Source: Ichthyophis bannanicus
Lineage: Eukaryota > Chordata > Amphibia > Gymnophiona > Ichthyophiidae
Direction of reading: 5' to 3'
Length of the DNA stretch: 64,000 nucleotides
Assembly: GCA_033557465.1 (NCBI GenBank)
Contig: CM066033.1
Coordinates: 705,903,637-705,967,636, forward strand
Below are positions 54,541 to 64,000 of this stretch, in pieces. The first letter of the stretch is position 1; each line of letters starts with the position of its first letter. Both the position numbers and the translations under genes were made by a program. Under the pieces are notes generated by a model. It saw nothing but the letters and a program-made list of their open reading frames with translations. It had not been told where the DNA came from and ran no database searches.

Positions 54541-55759
54541 TGTGGCACTGCAGACCAGCTGCAGGCAGAAGAAAAGGTTTTAAACACAGAAAAAAGAGGT
54601 AAAGACCAGCTGCAGCATCATGAGGAGCCACATAGAGGGAGCCAGAGAGACCTCTGGAGGTCTGAAGAACCACGCCCTAGAGCCAATGATGTAATTCCAG
54701 CCAACACCCAATGCAGAGAGGGAAGAACTCCTCTTAAATGCTCAGATGACTGGAGGCAGTCAGGGAGGCAAGGAGAGTGGCAAAAAGACTCGGATTCAGA
54801 CTCCGGTTGGAGAGAAAGAGAGAGACAAGGAGAGTGGCAAAGAGACCGGTACAGAGAAGGAGGTTGGCGAGAAAGAGAAAGACAAGGAGATTGGCAGACA
54901 GCTCCAGATGGGCAAGGAGACTGTCCAGGAGTCTTGCAGGAAGTTCCAGTTCCAGATTTTTACAGATATCTGGAGGATCCAGGGAGAGGAGTCCTGACCA
55001 AGGGATCCGGCCTAGCAGACCCAGCCAAGCCAGGTACAGAAACCTACTTTAAACATTGCAAAAGAGGAAAAGATATACTTTCCAGGAGGGAAAGGTTTTA
55101 TAAAGAAGCTAACCCTGAAAGAAGGTGGACTATAACAGAGAGTCCCAGGCCTAACTTTAATAGGAGCCAGCAACTGTTAGGAGGAGCAACAGTGAACGGC
55201 AGTGAAAGGGGTGAAAGAGGAATTGAGAAGGGTCACTTCCAAAGCCGTGGGAGAAAGGAACCATGGCACCAGTATGCCCTGACTCCAGCAGAAGGCAGAC
55301 CTAGGAACCAGAGGCCTACCTGGGCACCTGAGAATCCAAGGCCCAGCAGGCCCAAGCCTCAGCCTTCACCTCCCGGAGACCGCCTTAGAAGAAAAGGTAA
55401 ATGCCCAATTTTATAATGATGATTTTATGAATGCTGTGACACAGAAGGAGTCAGGCACTAGAGCATGCTGTCCTTCCAGAGGCCTTCATGAAACAAAGTA
55501 CAGACCTGCAGTTAACAGGAAGCCTACTAGAGACGGAACTGTATGCAGGAGAGTCTGTCCTCAGTATAAAAATATACAAAGCCAGGACTTGCCTTGTAAC
55601 GCTGACTATTGGCGCATCATCCAAGCGCTAGGCAGAAAGCCTGAAGGAGAGCCTCCAAACATTCTGGACTGTGAGCCCATGAAGGTAGAATACCAGGAGG
55701 ACCCCTTGGACATTCCCATGGACGTTAACTATTGCCTATCAGAAAGGATTGAGCCCTAG
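54541..55759 (+). CDS. Arg/Glu-rich ORF of LTR-like unit 5 (one frameshift)
   Basis: The open frame enters from the CA satellite and runs to 55416; a second frame (55427-55759) completes it, so one shift lies near 55415. It contains an internal repeat of about 15 residues (RERERQGEWQ / RERERQGDWQ at about 54790-54900). KPGTETYFKHCKRGKD crosses the splice-donor-like site. It ends CEPMKVEYQEDPLDIPMDVN plus a short tail, the acidic C-terminus of the family. No known domain. The true start is unclear. Confidence 0.48.
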
Positions 55760-56120
55760 CAGAGGCATAGCTGTGGTTTGGGATAAAAGTTGGATGCTGT
55801 ATTTCATTTACCTGTGCTGTGAAGTTAACAGTGTTTTCAGTACGTGTTTTCCTTTAACCTGAAGCAAGGATATTTCTTTTCATGTGTTGTTGTTTTCTGG
55901 GCTAAAGAACCTGTTTGCAAAGAGGGAAATAAAAGCCTTACAATTTCCCTATACTCGGACTGTAATTTCTTGGGAGTGTTAGTTATACAGAAGGCTACCA
56001 AGCCTGTAGAAGCCTGGGCCCTGCAAGAGAACCAACCTCCTCCACAAACAAACTTTTCTCCTCCCTGTCCACGCCCTTCTGTCGTGCCACGCCATCACCA
56101 CTAGGGGGGGCAGTGTGACA
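54541..56120 (+). mobile_element. LTR-like unit 5 (TGT...ACA, TSD GCAC)
   Basis: Starts TGTGGCACTGCAG and ends GGGCAGTGTGACA, an 11-bp imperfect inverted end (9 of 11). GCAC flanks it at 54537-54540 and 56121-56124. A splice-donor-like CAG|GTACAG lies at 55031-55039 and AATAAA at 55928-55933, 187 bp before the end. Length is 1580 bp, the longest of the five. It is outside DIRS DNA, so the family is not a passenger of DIRS. Confidence 0.82.
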
Positions 56121-56400
56121 GCACGCATGCACATATACTCTACCTCCATGCCACATACATGTGCTTACACACACACAGTCCACCCTGCTCCACATACATG
56201 CGCATGCATACACCCCACACCACACGCACCCCATCTTTGTACCATACCCACATCACACCGACATGGACACATGCCACTCTCATAGCACAGCACATACCCT
56301 ACTTTCTTACCCCCACATACATGGACATACAGTATGCCACCACTACAGCATACACACACACCCATAACACATATCCCACCCTTGCATCACACTGTTTCAC
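56121..56400. repeat. CA-rich satellite, right part
   Basis: Continuation of 54225-54540 after LTR-like unit 5: CACATACATGTGCTTACACA and related units with CCACACCACACGCACCCC. No coding content. Confidence 0.75.
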
Positions 56401-56559
56401 TGCATAGACACTTTATCAAGATGATGTTGTTGCTAAGGTCATAAAAATATGCCACTCAGAGATGCTTCATAGATGTTCCAGACCACAGGCACTCTAACAA
56501 AACATGCTTTACTATTTGTTTAAAATATAGCTTGTTATTTATTTATATATTTTCAATGT

Positions 56560-59500
56560 GTGCCTTAATCTTCTGTCTGACCTTTACCTAGCTCCTGCTC
56601 TCTGTAATTCCAGTGCTGTCTTTCCCTTTTCAACACTTCACTTTATTTCCCACCCATTCACCTCTAGCTTGACATTCTTTCATAGTCATCCTCTGCTCAT
56701 TGACATACTCAAGTGCACCTGAACTCACTGGGACTTCTTTCCTACCTCTCCACCTATATCTCCTCTGATATGCATTCTTTTCTCCTCTCCCACTCTTATG
56801 ACTCCACATAACTTTGTGTTCCTAATGTTAACTCTCTCTAATCTTTTCCCCTCATTCCAACAATTCTTTGCCCCTATTCCTTATCACCCACTCTTTAACC
56901 TCCCCTACCATTTCATTTTCTACCTTATCTGCATATTCTTCCTCTCATTCTCCATCTCCACTCTTGCCGAGAGAACCACAGCCTTTCTTCTGTCATGCCT
57001 CCTCCTCTCTCCCCCCTACTCTCCTTCTCCTTCTTCTCTCTTCTGGTGATATCAATCCCAATCCTGACCCCCAGACTTTTTTCACACTCCCAAGGCAGAT
57101 CAATGCACAATTTCTCAAACCTTATTCATATCCCTCTCCTTTCTCCCTTTTTCATGTGCCTTGTGGAATGCACATTTGTCTCCAATAAACCTGCCTTCAT
57201 TCATGGCCTCTTTATCTCTAATATTCTGTAGCTTCTGGTTCATACTGAAACTTGGCTTCTCGCTGAAGACTCTGCTTCAATCGCTGCTGTCTTTCATGCA
57301 GGTTACCTATTTTCCTATACACCTCGACCCACTGACCATGGTGGTGGTGATGGGTTTCTACTGTCTCATTCCTGCCAATTTCAGCCCCTCCTTCTGTCTC
57401 AGTTGCATTCCTTTGCTTCCTTTGAAGTCCACTCCATCCGCTTATTTAATTCACTTTCTGGATAGCTGCCATTTGTCGACCCCCCCCCCCCCCCCTGAAA
57501 AGTCACACCTACATTTCTCACCAACTTTGACTTCTGACTATCCTCCTTTCTCAATGCATCGTCCCCTTCCCTAATTCTTGGGGATTTTAGCATTTACATT
57601 GATGACCCTGTTGACTCATACCTTTCATCTCCTTTCCCTAACTTCCTCATTCAACTTCCAGCTGTGCTCTACTGCTCCTACTTATAAGCATGGCCACTGC
57701 CTTGACCTCATCTTCTCCTCCAACTACTTGCCTCAGACTTCTCCACATCAGTTCTTCCCTTATCTGACCTTCACCTGCTAACCTTCATCTGTAACCACCC
57801 CACCTTGGTCTCACCCAGTCTCCACCAACATGTTTAGGAATCTTCACATTATCGACCCTCCAGCTCTCGCAATTGCTGTCTTATGACCTCTTTCCTTCAT
57901 TATGCTGTAAGGAGGTTGTGTCTTCCTATAACTCTCCTCTGCTCTGGATGCACCCACTCCTTCCATTCCATGCCCTGTGAGGCACACTGTACCTCCTCTA
58001 TGGCTGTCCTCGACAACCCACTACCTACAATTTTGTGCCTGCTCAGCTGAGCACCTTTATCTTAAATCCCATACCCTTGCTGACTATCTACATTTCAAAT
58101 TCATGCTAATTTCTTTCCAGTCAGCCATAGCACTCGCCAAGCAAGAGTACTCTGCCCATCTGACTAACTCTCTTGCCTCTGACCCTCATCATCTCTTTGC
58201 TATGCTCAACTCTCTCCCCAAGGTGCCTCCTCTCCCAATCCCTCCTTCGCTTTCTGCCCAGACTTTAGCTGATTATTTCCATGACAAAGTCCACAAGATT
58301 AGTCTCAAATTCTCCATAGGGTTACCTCTACCCTGTCTTCCCCCTCTTCAATCCCAAATTCTTCCCTCAACTTCTGTCACCCTTTCTTCCTTTAACTAAA
58401 ATCACTAAGGAGGAAATCTTCTCTCCTCCTCTAAATTCACTACCTGCTCCTCTGATCCCAATTCCACCCGTCTACTAAGCTCTGTCTCTTCTGTTGGCAT
58501 CCCTTCCATCTGTCAAATCCTTAATGTATCGCTTTCTACTGCAACTGTTTCTATGGCCTTCAAACATACTGTGGTTATACCTCTCCTCAAAAAAAAACCT
58601 TCACTAGATCCTACCTATCCTTCCAGTTATCAGCCTATCTCCCTCCTCTCCTTTGCTGCAAAACTACTCAAATGAGCGGTTTACCATCTGCTGTCTTGAC
58701 CTTTTCCTCTTGAGCCCTTCTGGATAGACTACAATCTGGTTTTCGTCCTCTACATTCTACACAGAAATGGCTCTTGCCAAAATCTCCAGTGACTTTTCCT
58801 TGCCAAATCCAAGAGCCTTTACTCAATCCTTACACTGCTGCATTTGACACAGTTGATCACCACCATCTCCTTGATACCTTGTCCTCACTTGGATTTAAGG
58901 GATCTGTTCTGTCCTGGTTTTCTTCTTATCTCTCCCATCACACTTTTAGTGTATGTTCTGGTGGATCCTCCTCTACTACCATCCTGATTTCAGTTGATGT
59001 ACCTCAGGGCTCTGTCTTGGGACCTCTCATTTTTTCCCTCTACATGTAGTTCCTTGGTGCACTTATCTCCTCCCATGGTATTCAGTACCATCTTTATGCT
59101 GATGACTCTCAGATCCACCTCTCTGCACCTGAAATCTCTCCAGAAATCCAGGCACAGATCTCTGCCTGCTTATCCAACATTGCTGCTTGGATGTCTCTCC
59201 GCTGTCTCATATTGAAAATGGCTAAAACTGAGCTCTGTATCTTTCCATCTAAACTTACCTCCATCTTCTTCCCTTCTCTCTTTCTGTGGATAACACTATA
59301 TTCCTCCCAGTTTCTTTAGCTAGCAATCTTGGGGTCATCTATAACTCTACTCTCTCTTTCTCGGCATACATCCAACAGATAACTAAAACCTGTTGCTTCT
59401 TTCTCTATAACATTGGCAAAATGTGTCCCTTCCATTTTAAACACACTGCTAACACCCTTATCCACTCTCTAGTCACCTCCTGTCTTGACTATTGTAATCT

Positions 59501-60238
59501 GCTCCTTGCTAGTGTCCCTCTGAATCATCCCTCTCCTCTTCAATCTGTTCAAAACTCATGTCGCTGGCTTATCTTTTGCCAGTGCTCATGTAACCCCTCT
59601 TCTCAAGTCTCTTCATTGACTGCCTATACGTTTCCATATCCAGCACAACCTTCTCCTACTGACCTATAAGTTCATTCATTCTGCAACGCCTCACTACCTT
59701 TCCTCTCTTATCTCACCCTATAGCCCTCCTCGAGAACTCCACTCCTCTGGCAGATCACTTTTATCTGCCACTGCTCCATACTTCATTAATTCCAACTTGC
59801 TACTCCATATGCCTGGAACAAACTACCTGAATCAGTACGCTGGGCTCCTTTTCTAACTCTATTCAAATCCAGGCTAAAGAGTCACTTCTTTGAGGCTGCA
59901 TTTGGATCCTGATGTCCCTCATTCTCTTTTTTTCACCACTTATGTGTATCTTAACATACTCTAGTCCCACGTTTTGTGACGATGTTCATCTTGATTAGAT
60001 TGTTAAGTTCTGATGAGCAGAGTCTGTTTCTTACATCTATATGTACAGCACTGTGTACCCTTGTAGCACTATACAAATGATAAATAGCAATAGTAGTAGT
60101 AGTCCTTGCACTCAGTCCTCCCATAGATATCTTAATGTATTTTTACTGCTTTTATATTTTATATTGCAAACTCCTAAAAATGTGTTACATATTTGTGGTA
60201 TATAAATGCTTTGAATAAATACAATAAATAAATAAATA
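56560..60238 (+). mobile_element. L2-type LINE, near full length, frameshifted
   Basis: ORF2 begins with the SSGDINPNPDPQTF motif near 57040-57080 (the usual L2/CR1 start pattern is SGD..PNPGP). Then come the endonuclease (CNKPAFIHGLFISN-like and ETWL-like pieces at 57170-57300, GDF/GDFSI near 57580), RT with AAFDTVDHHHLLDTLSSLGF and VPQGSVLGPLIFSLY at 58830-59047, and YADDSQIHLS in the next frame at about 59090. The C-terminal LVTSCLDYCNLLLASVP comes next. The 3' tail has TTGTGGTATATAAATGC and (AATA)n. The left boundary is not sharp. Many frameshifts; no duplication identified. Confidence 0.78.
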
Positions 60239-60315
60239 TGAATTTGCAAATGGAAGAAGGGGAAACAAATTATTTTGACACACTGTAAATGTGCATTTTT
60301 CAGCTAGTTCTATTT

Positions 60316-60420
60316 TCAATGTATTTATTTTATTTAACAGGTTTTATATACCGCTTTATTATTTCAATCAAAGCGGTTTAGATTGTAACTTAAACTTAGT
60401 AATGTACATTACACAGGGAT
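60316..60420 (-). mobile_element. L2-type LINE or SINE 3' tail
   Basis: On the minus strand: AATCTAAACCGCTTTGATTG, AAGCGGTATATAAAACCTG, then (AAATA)n. It is related to, but distinct from, the tails at 17945 and 23062. Heavily 5'-truncated. Confidence 0.6.
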
Positions 60421-60628
60421 ATTGATAACTTGGATTTTTCTGAAATAATTTACTTTTCTGAGATCAAGCAGAACTCCTCACAGATGGATGAAATCATTAG
60501 TTTAGCTTAGTTTATTTGCAAATTTGATATATCTGATATCATCTGGAAGCACCTTAATTGGAGCACTGTTTAAAGCACTCAGCTGAGTATGTACTGTACA
60601 GAATGCCCCACATCATGGCTGTCACATA

Positions 60629-60756
60629 GGGGTATGTCTACTAAGCTGGGCTAATGGTTAATCCAAGCTATCTGCAACTAGATCCCATTGAATAACATGG
60701 GACCTACTTGCAGATAGCCCGGGTTAACCGTTATCCCAGCTTAGTAGATATACCCC
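60629..60756. mobile_element. palindromic MITE, about 127 bp
   Basis: GGGGTATGTCTACTAAGCTG at the left pairs with CAGCTTAGTAGATATACCCC at the right; the arms continue as GGCTAATGGTTAATCC... and GGGTTAACCGTTATCC for about 50 bp each. ATA(G) borders both ends, compatible with a 3-4 bp duplication. No coding capacity. Superfamily not assigned; a Harbinger-like 3-bp duplication is one option. Confidence 0.65.
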
Positions 60757-61170
60757 ATAGAATCACCTCAGTTCTCCAGGACCAAGCAGGAAGTCAGTCC
60801 TCACTTATGGGTGACGTCGGCGCCGACGGAGCCCTCGCGGAGCAATTTTCCCCAGCTTTCAAAGAAAGCCTTTGGGAATTGCAGCGCGCATGCGCGGTCG
60901 TCTTCCCGCCCGAGGGTGCCATCTTAGCCAGTCTTCTTTTTTCCGCGGAGCCCTACAGACGTCCCCGTCTTGTCCCCGCGAAAAAGTTGATTTTCTTCTT
61001 TATTTTATACCTTTTTCTTTCGGTTCGACGCCGATCGTTTTCCCGCCCGGACTCGCGACGCCGGTCTCGAGTCCTCTTACTTTTTTCGGTTTTTCTGACT
61101 TAGTCAGCTTTCGTTTTCGTTTTCCCTGGCAGCCCGGTCCTTTGACCTCGCAGGGGCCCTTTTTCCCCCG

Positions 61171-63106
61171 ATGGCTGCCAGTGGGTTTAAGCGGTGTGGT
61201 CGGTGTGACCGAAATATGTCACTAACCGACACACACGACTTTTGCCTCCGCTGCCTGGGCCCGGATCATGAGGAACTGATCTGTGGGCCCTGCAGCAAAC
61301 TGTCCTCAAAGGCGTTGAGAAGTCGGCGGCATCAGCGTGAGAGAATCTTCGCTGACCCCAGCCGTACCCGGACCTCGTCGGAGGCCTCCGCGTCGAAAGG
61401 CTCCAGCTCGGACCGTCGCCGGAGCTCCTCCGACCGGGGTTCTCCCTCCGGGGACCATCGTCGGAAGGAAAAACCCCGCGAGGGCGGCATCGGTGGACGC
61501 TCCTGGTTCCGCAAGGGCCAGGTCGCATAGCCCCGACAGCCGCCCCGGGTCCTTGGAGAAGGAACACATCCCGAAGCGACCTCGCCTGGAGTCGGAGATG
61601 CCTGCCCGGGTAAGTCCTGTGGTCCTTCTGGACTCGCCTCCGCGACAGCCGACGTCGGGCCCGACGCCGTCGGGGCCCGAGTCGGGGGCTGCTGGGTCAC
61701 CTGAGCTCGGACTCAGGTTGACGGCCTTGGAGAGCAGACTGTCTGCCTTCATGGACCAGCAGAGGGCACTGCTCGCTGGCTTCGCTGGCGCCGCTGCCCC
61801 GACCGCCGGGACGTCGACGTCCAAGTCGACCCCGGAGACCGAGCCGATCCTCGAGTCGAGAACTCGAGTCGATCCTCGGTCGAGGTCACCCTCGGCCTCC
61901 CGTTCGGGACCGAGGTCGCCGACGCCGACTCCCTCGGCGTCGGGGCGGCTGGCGCCGCACCCTGCCCGGGCCGACCCCACCGAGTCCTCGTCGGAGTCGG
62001 TCTGGGAGTCTGAGGAGGAAGAGTCACCTGATTCTTTCCGGACTCGGTGTGTCCCATCGGACTCACCGGAGTCCGAGCCTCGGAAGCAGTCCCCCCCGGA
62101 GGATGCCCGGTTCTCGGACTTCGTTAGGGATATGGCCAAGGCTTTGGCCTTCCCTGCGGATCCCGAGGAGGAGCCTCGAGCCGAAGAGCTCGACGCCCTC
62201 CAGTATGACTCTCCCGCGAGGGAACACTTTACTGTGCCGGTTCCTCCTATGCTGGAACGACTACTCTTCCGCATGTGGGAGAGTCCGGCCTCCTCGCCGG
62301 TCCTGAGCAAGCGGGTCGATTCTATCTATCGAGTCCGCAAGAGCCCTGGCTTTCAAAAGGCACAGCTGCCACACCATTCCATGGTAGTGGAATCGGCCAT
62401 GCATCGTCTTAAGAGCCAGAAGATGCACTCCTCGGTGCCTCCTGGAAGGGAGGCCCGTAACCTGGATGGCCTTGGCAAGAAGTGCTTCCAGGGCTCTATG
62501 CTCGCATGTCGTGTCCAGACTTACCAGCTATACATGGGCATGTATCTCCGGGATCTGGCTAAAGAGCTAGCCGGATTCTCCGCTGGTCTCTCCGAGGAGC
62601 CCTTGCGGAGGTTCCTAGCCTTGTCCACGGGCATTCGGGAATGCTCAAAGTTCATGTCCCGAGCAGCCTATGATGGCTTTGAAGCCTCGGCTCGAGTGGC
62701 CGCAGCCGGCATCGGTGCCCGCCGACAGGCTTGGCTTCAGTCGTCAGACCTTGAGCCCTGGGTACAGGACAAGTTGGTCGATGTCCCCTGCCGAGGCGAA
62801 AACCTCTTTGGCAAGCCCATGGCGGAAAAGGCTGCACAAATTGAGACTGAGACTCTCACCAGGACCAGGCTTTCTAGGAAGACCTCCGCCCCTTCTCAGA
62901 AAAAGAAGGGCTCGGGGAAAAAGTCCTTTTACCCGAGGAAGGCGGCTGCCTACAAACAATACCCCCATTATCAGGCCCCTGCAGCTCCCCAACAGGGCCA
63001 GCAGGCCAAGGGACGGGGTAACGGGTCCCGTAGGCAGCAAGCCCCCAAGCCTGCACCACCAGCCCCTGCTCAGCAGGGTGGGGGTTTTTTGACTCGCTCA
63101 GCATAG
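61171..63106 (+). pseudogene. DIRS D gag-like protein, one frameshift
   Basis: It begins MAASGFKRCGRCDRNMS with a Cys/His zinc-binding array (CGRC, DTHDFCLRC, GPDH, CGPC) in residues 9-48. A Ser/Arg-rich segment leads to a shift near 61470-61500. The second frame (open 61337-63106) has a Ser/Pro middle, a PEEEPRAEELDAL acidic stretch, then the LAP2-alpha-like region: LFRMWESPASSPVLSKRVD, SIYRVRKSPGFQKAQLP, HHSMVVESAMHRLKSQKM, QSSDLEPWVQDKLVDVPC. A basic GSGKKSFYPRKAAAY tail follows. It would coat the RNA; the family link to LAP2-alpha is from the literature. Confidence 0.8.
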
Positions 63107-63109
63107 CCT

Positions 63110-64000
63110 CTCCCCCCCCGCTGGTTCCTCCCAGCACCGGAGGCCGGCTGGTTCACTTCGCCCACAGGTGGTCCAGCATCACCGCAGATGCCTGGGTGCT
63201 TCAGGTCGTGCGAGAAGGTTACCTTCTCCACTTCCATCAGGTCCCTCCCTCGTATTTTCCGGGAGAGCCTCCGCGCCCCCCTCTGCACAGGGAGTTGCTC
63301 CTTCAGGAGTTAGCAGGTCTTCTGCAGGAACAGGCGGTGGAACCGGTGCCACACCACCTGAGAGGTCAAGGCTTTTATTCAAGGTATTTTCTGATACCAA
63401 AGAGAACAGGGGGCCTCAGACCCATCCTGGACTTGCGCAACCTCAACAAGTTCCTTGTGCGGGAGAAGTTCAAAATGCTTACCCTTGGAATCCTTCTGCC
63501 CTACCTCCAGCAGGGAGATTGGCTATGCTCCTTGGATCTAAAGGATGCCTACACGCACATCCTCATCCACCCAAGCCACCGCCAATACCTAAGGTTTGTG
63601 GTGGCAGGAAATCATTACCAGTACAGAGTACTGCCCTTTGGCCTGTCCTCCGCACCGCGAGTCTTCACAAAATGTCTCGCGGTCGTGGCGGCCCATCTCC
63701 GGCTTCACGGCCTATATGTCTTTCCGTACCTCGACGACTGGCTCATCAGAGCAGCGTCCGCTCAGGAGGTCACCAACGCCACGGGCCGCACGGTGACTCT
63801 GCTGCAGCACTTGGGCTTTGTTATAAACTTCGCAAAGTCCACTTTGCTCCCTCACAGGATCTCGAGTTCATCGGCGCAAGGCTGCACACTCCTCAGGCGC
63901 GAGCGTACCTACCGCTCGACAGGGCTCAGCGGCTCATGGACCTAGCCGACCGCTTTCGCAGCCAGCCCCTGGTCTCCGCCAGGCGCTTCCTGAGACTGCT
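63110..64000 (+). pseudogene. DIRS D reverse transcriptase, cut by window edge
   Basis: Reads WVLQVVREGYLLHFHQVPPS, LLQELAGLLQEQAVEPVP, GLRPILDLRNLNKFLVREKF, DWLCSLDLKDAYTHILIHP, YQYRVLPFGLSSAPRVFTK and VFPYLDDWLIRAAS with an intact YLDD. A 1-nt loss near 63852 shifts the frame, after which FIGARLHTPQARAYLPL and RFLRLL follow in the next frame. The Met near 63196 is not the native start; RT is normally part of a polyprotein. Confidence 0.82.

Larger units (their letters stand above)
60768..64000 (+). mobile_element. DIRS D: 5' half of a DIRS-1-like element
   Basis: The left terminal repeat (60775-60950) starts CTCCAGGACCAAGCAGGA and matches DIRS A. A leader, gag (61171-63106) and RT (63110 to the edge) follow. 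RNase H, recombinase and right terminal repeat should follow beyond the window. The least damaged of the three DIRS elements, with about one shift in gag and one in RT. Confidence 0.85.

Noticed and set aside
54174..54602. Long open frames over the CA-rich tract
   Set aside because: They encode His/Thr repeats in all frames and follow the satellite, not a gene.

Overview
This window looks like vertebrate nuclear DNA from a large, repeat-rich genome. The DIRS-1-like and Ngaro-like tyrosine-recombinase retrotransposons, Penelope, CR1, L2, RTE and Tx1/L1 LINEs and hAT elements together point to an amphibian. A caecilian is my best guess, from memory of such genomes, not proven here. There is no prokaryotic gene organisation. 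The only clear host coding sequence is one terminal exon of a trypsin-like serine protease (43686-43937, + strand). Much of the DNA to its left may therefore be intron.

Left third (1-18.7 kb): a minus-strand DIRS-1-like element (DIRS A, about 320-17863) is split by a plus-strand DIRS-1-like element of another subfamily (DIRS C, about 5452-15466). DIRS C keeps inverted terminal repeats and an internal complementary region. DIRS C is itself interrupted by a CR1-like LINE (11892-14878). Four compact LTR-like units of 1.2-1.5 kb sit at 636-2181, 2934-4403, 5835-7243 and 13267-14471, the last inside the CR1. A fifth lies at 54541-56120. Each begins TGT, four end CA (the fourth ends AA), and each has its own 4-bp target duplication, an AATAAA 131-187 bp before its 3' end and an Arg/Glu-rich reading frame with a related acidic C-terminus. 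I could not place them in a named family, and they are the main candidate for something undescribed.

Middle (18.7-43.7 kb): a broken minus-strand gene of a transposon-associated family (20280-27286) is split by a second CR1-like LINE (20495-22265) and by a 3.5-kb hAT-type element with an 8-bp duplication (22597-26129). From 31153 to 43658 lies a Tx1/L1-like LINE with a 14-bp target duplication. Its ORF2 is split by a Ngaro-like element (33933-40188, minus) with split direct repeats (A1 - body - B1-A2-B2). The L1 stops 13 bp before the splice acceptor of the protease exon.

Right (43.9-64 kb): an inverted pair of Penelope-like fragments (44.3-47.1 kb), a minus-strand RTE LINE (47.2-50.6 kb), CR1 and L2 fragments, the fifth LTR-like unit inside a CA-rich satellite, a nearly full-length but frameshifted L2 (56.6-60.2 kb), a small palindromic MITE, and the 5' half of a third DIRS-1-like element (60768 to the window end). 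Nearly all mobile ORFs are frameshifted. The least damaged are the CR1 ORF at 20532-22103 and the DIRS C and D gag ORFs.
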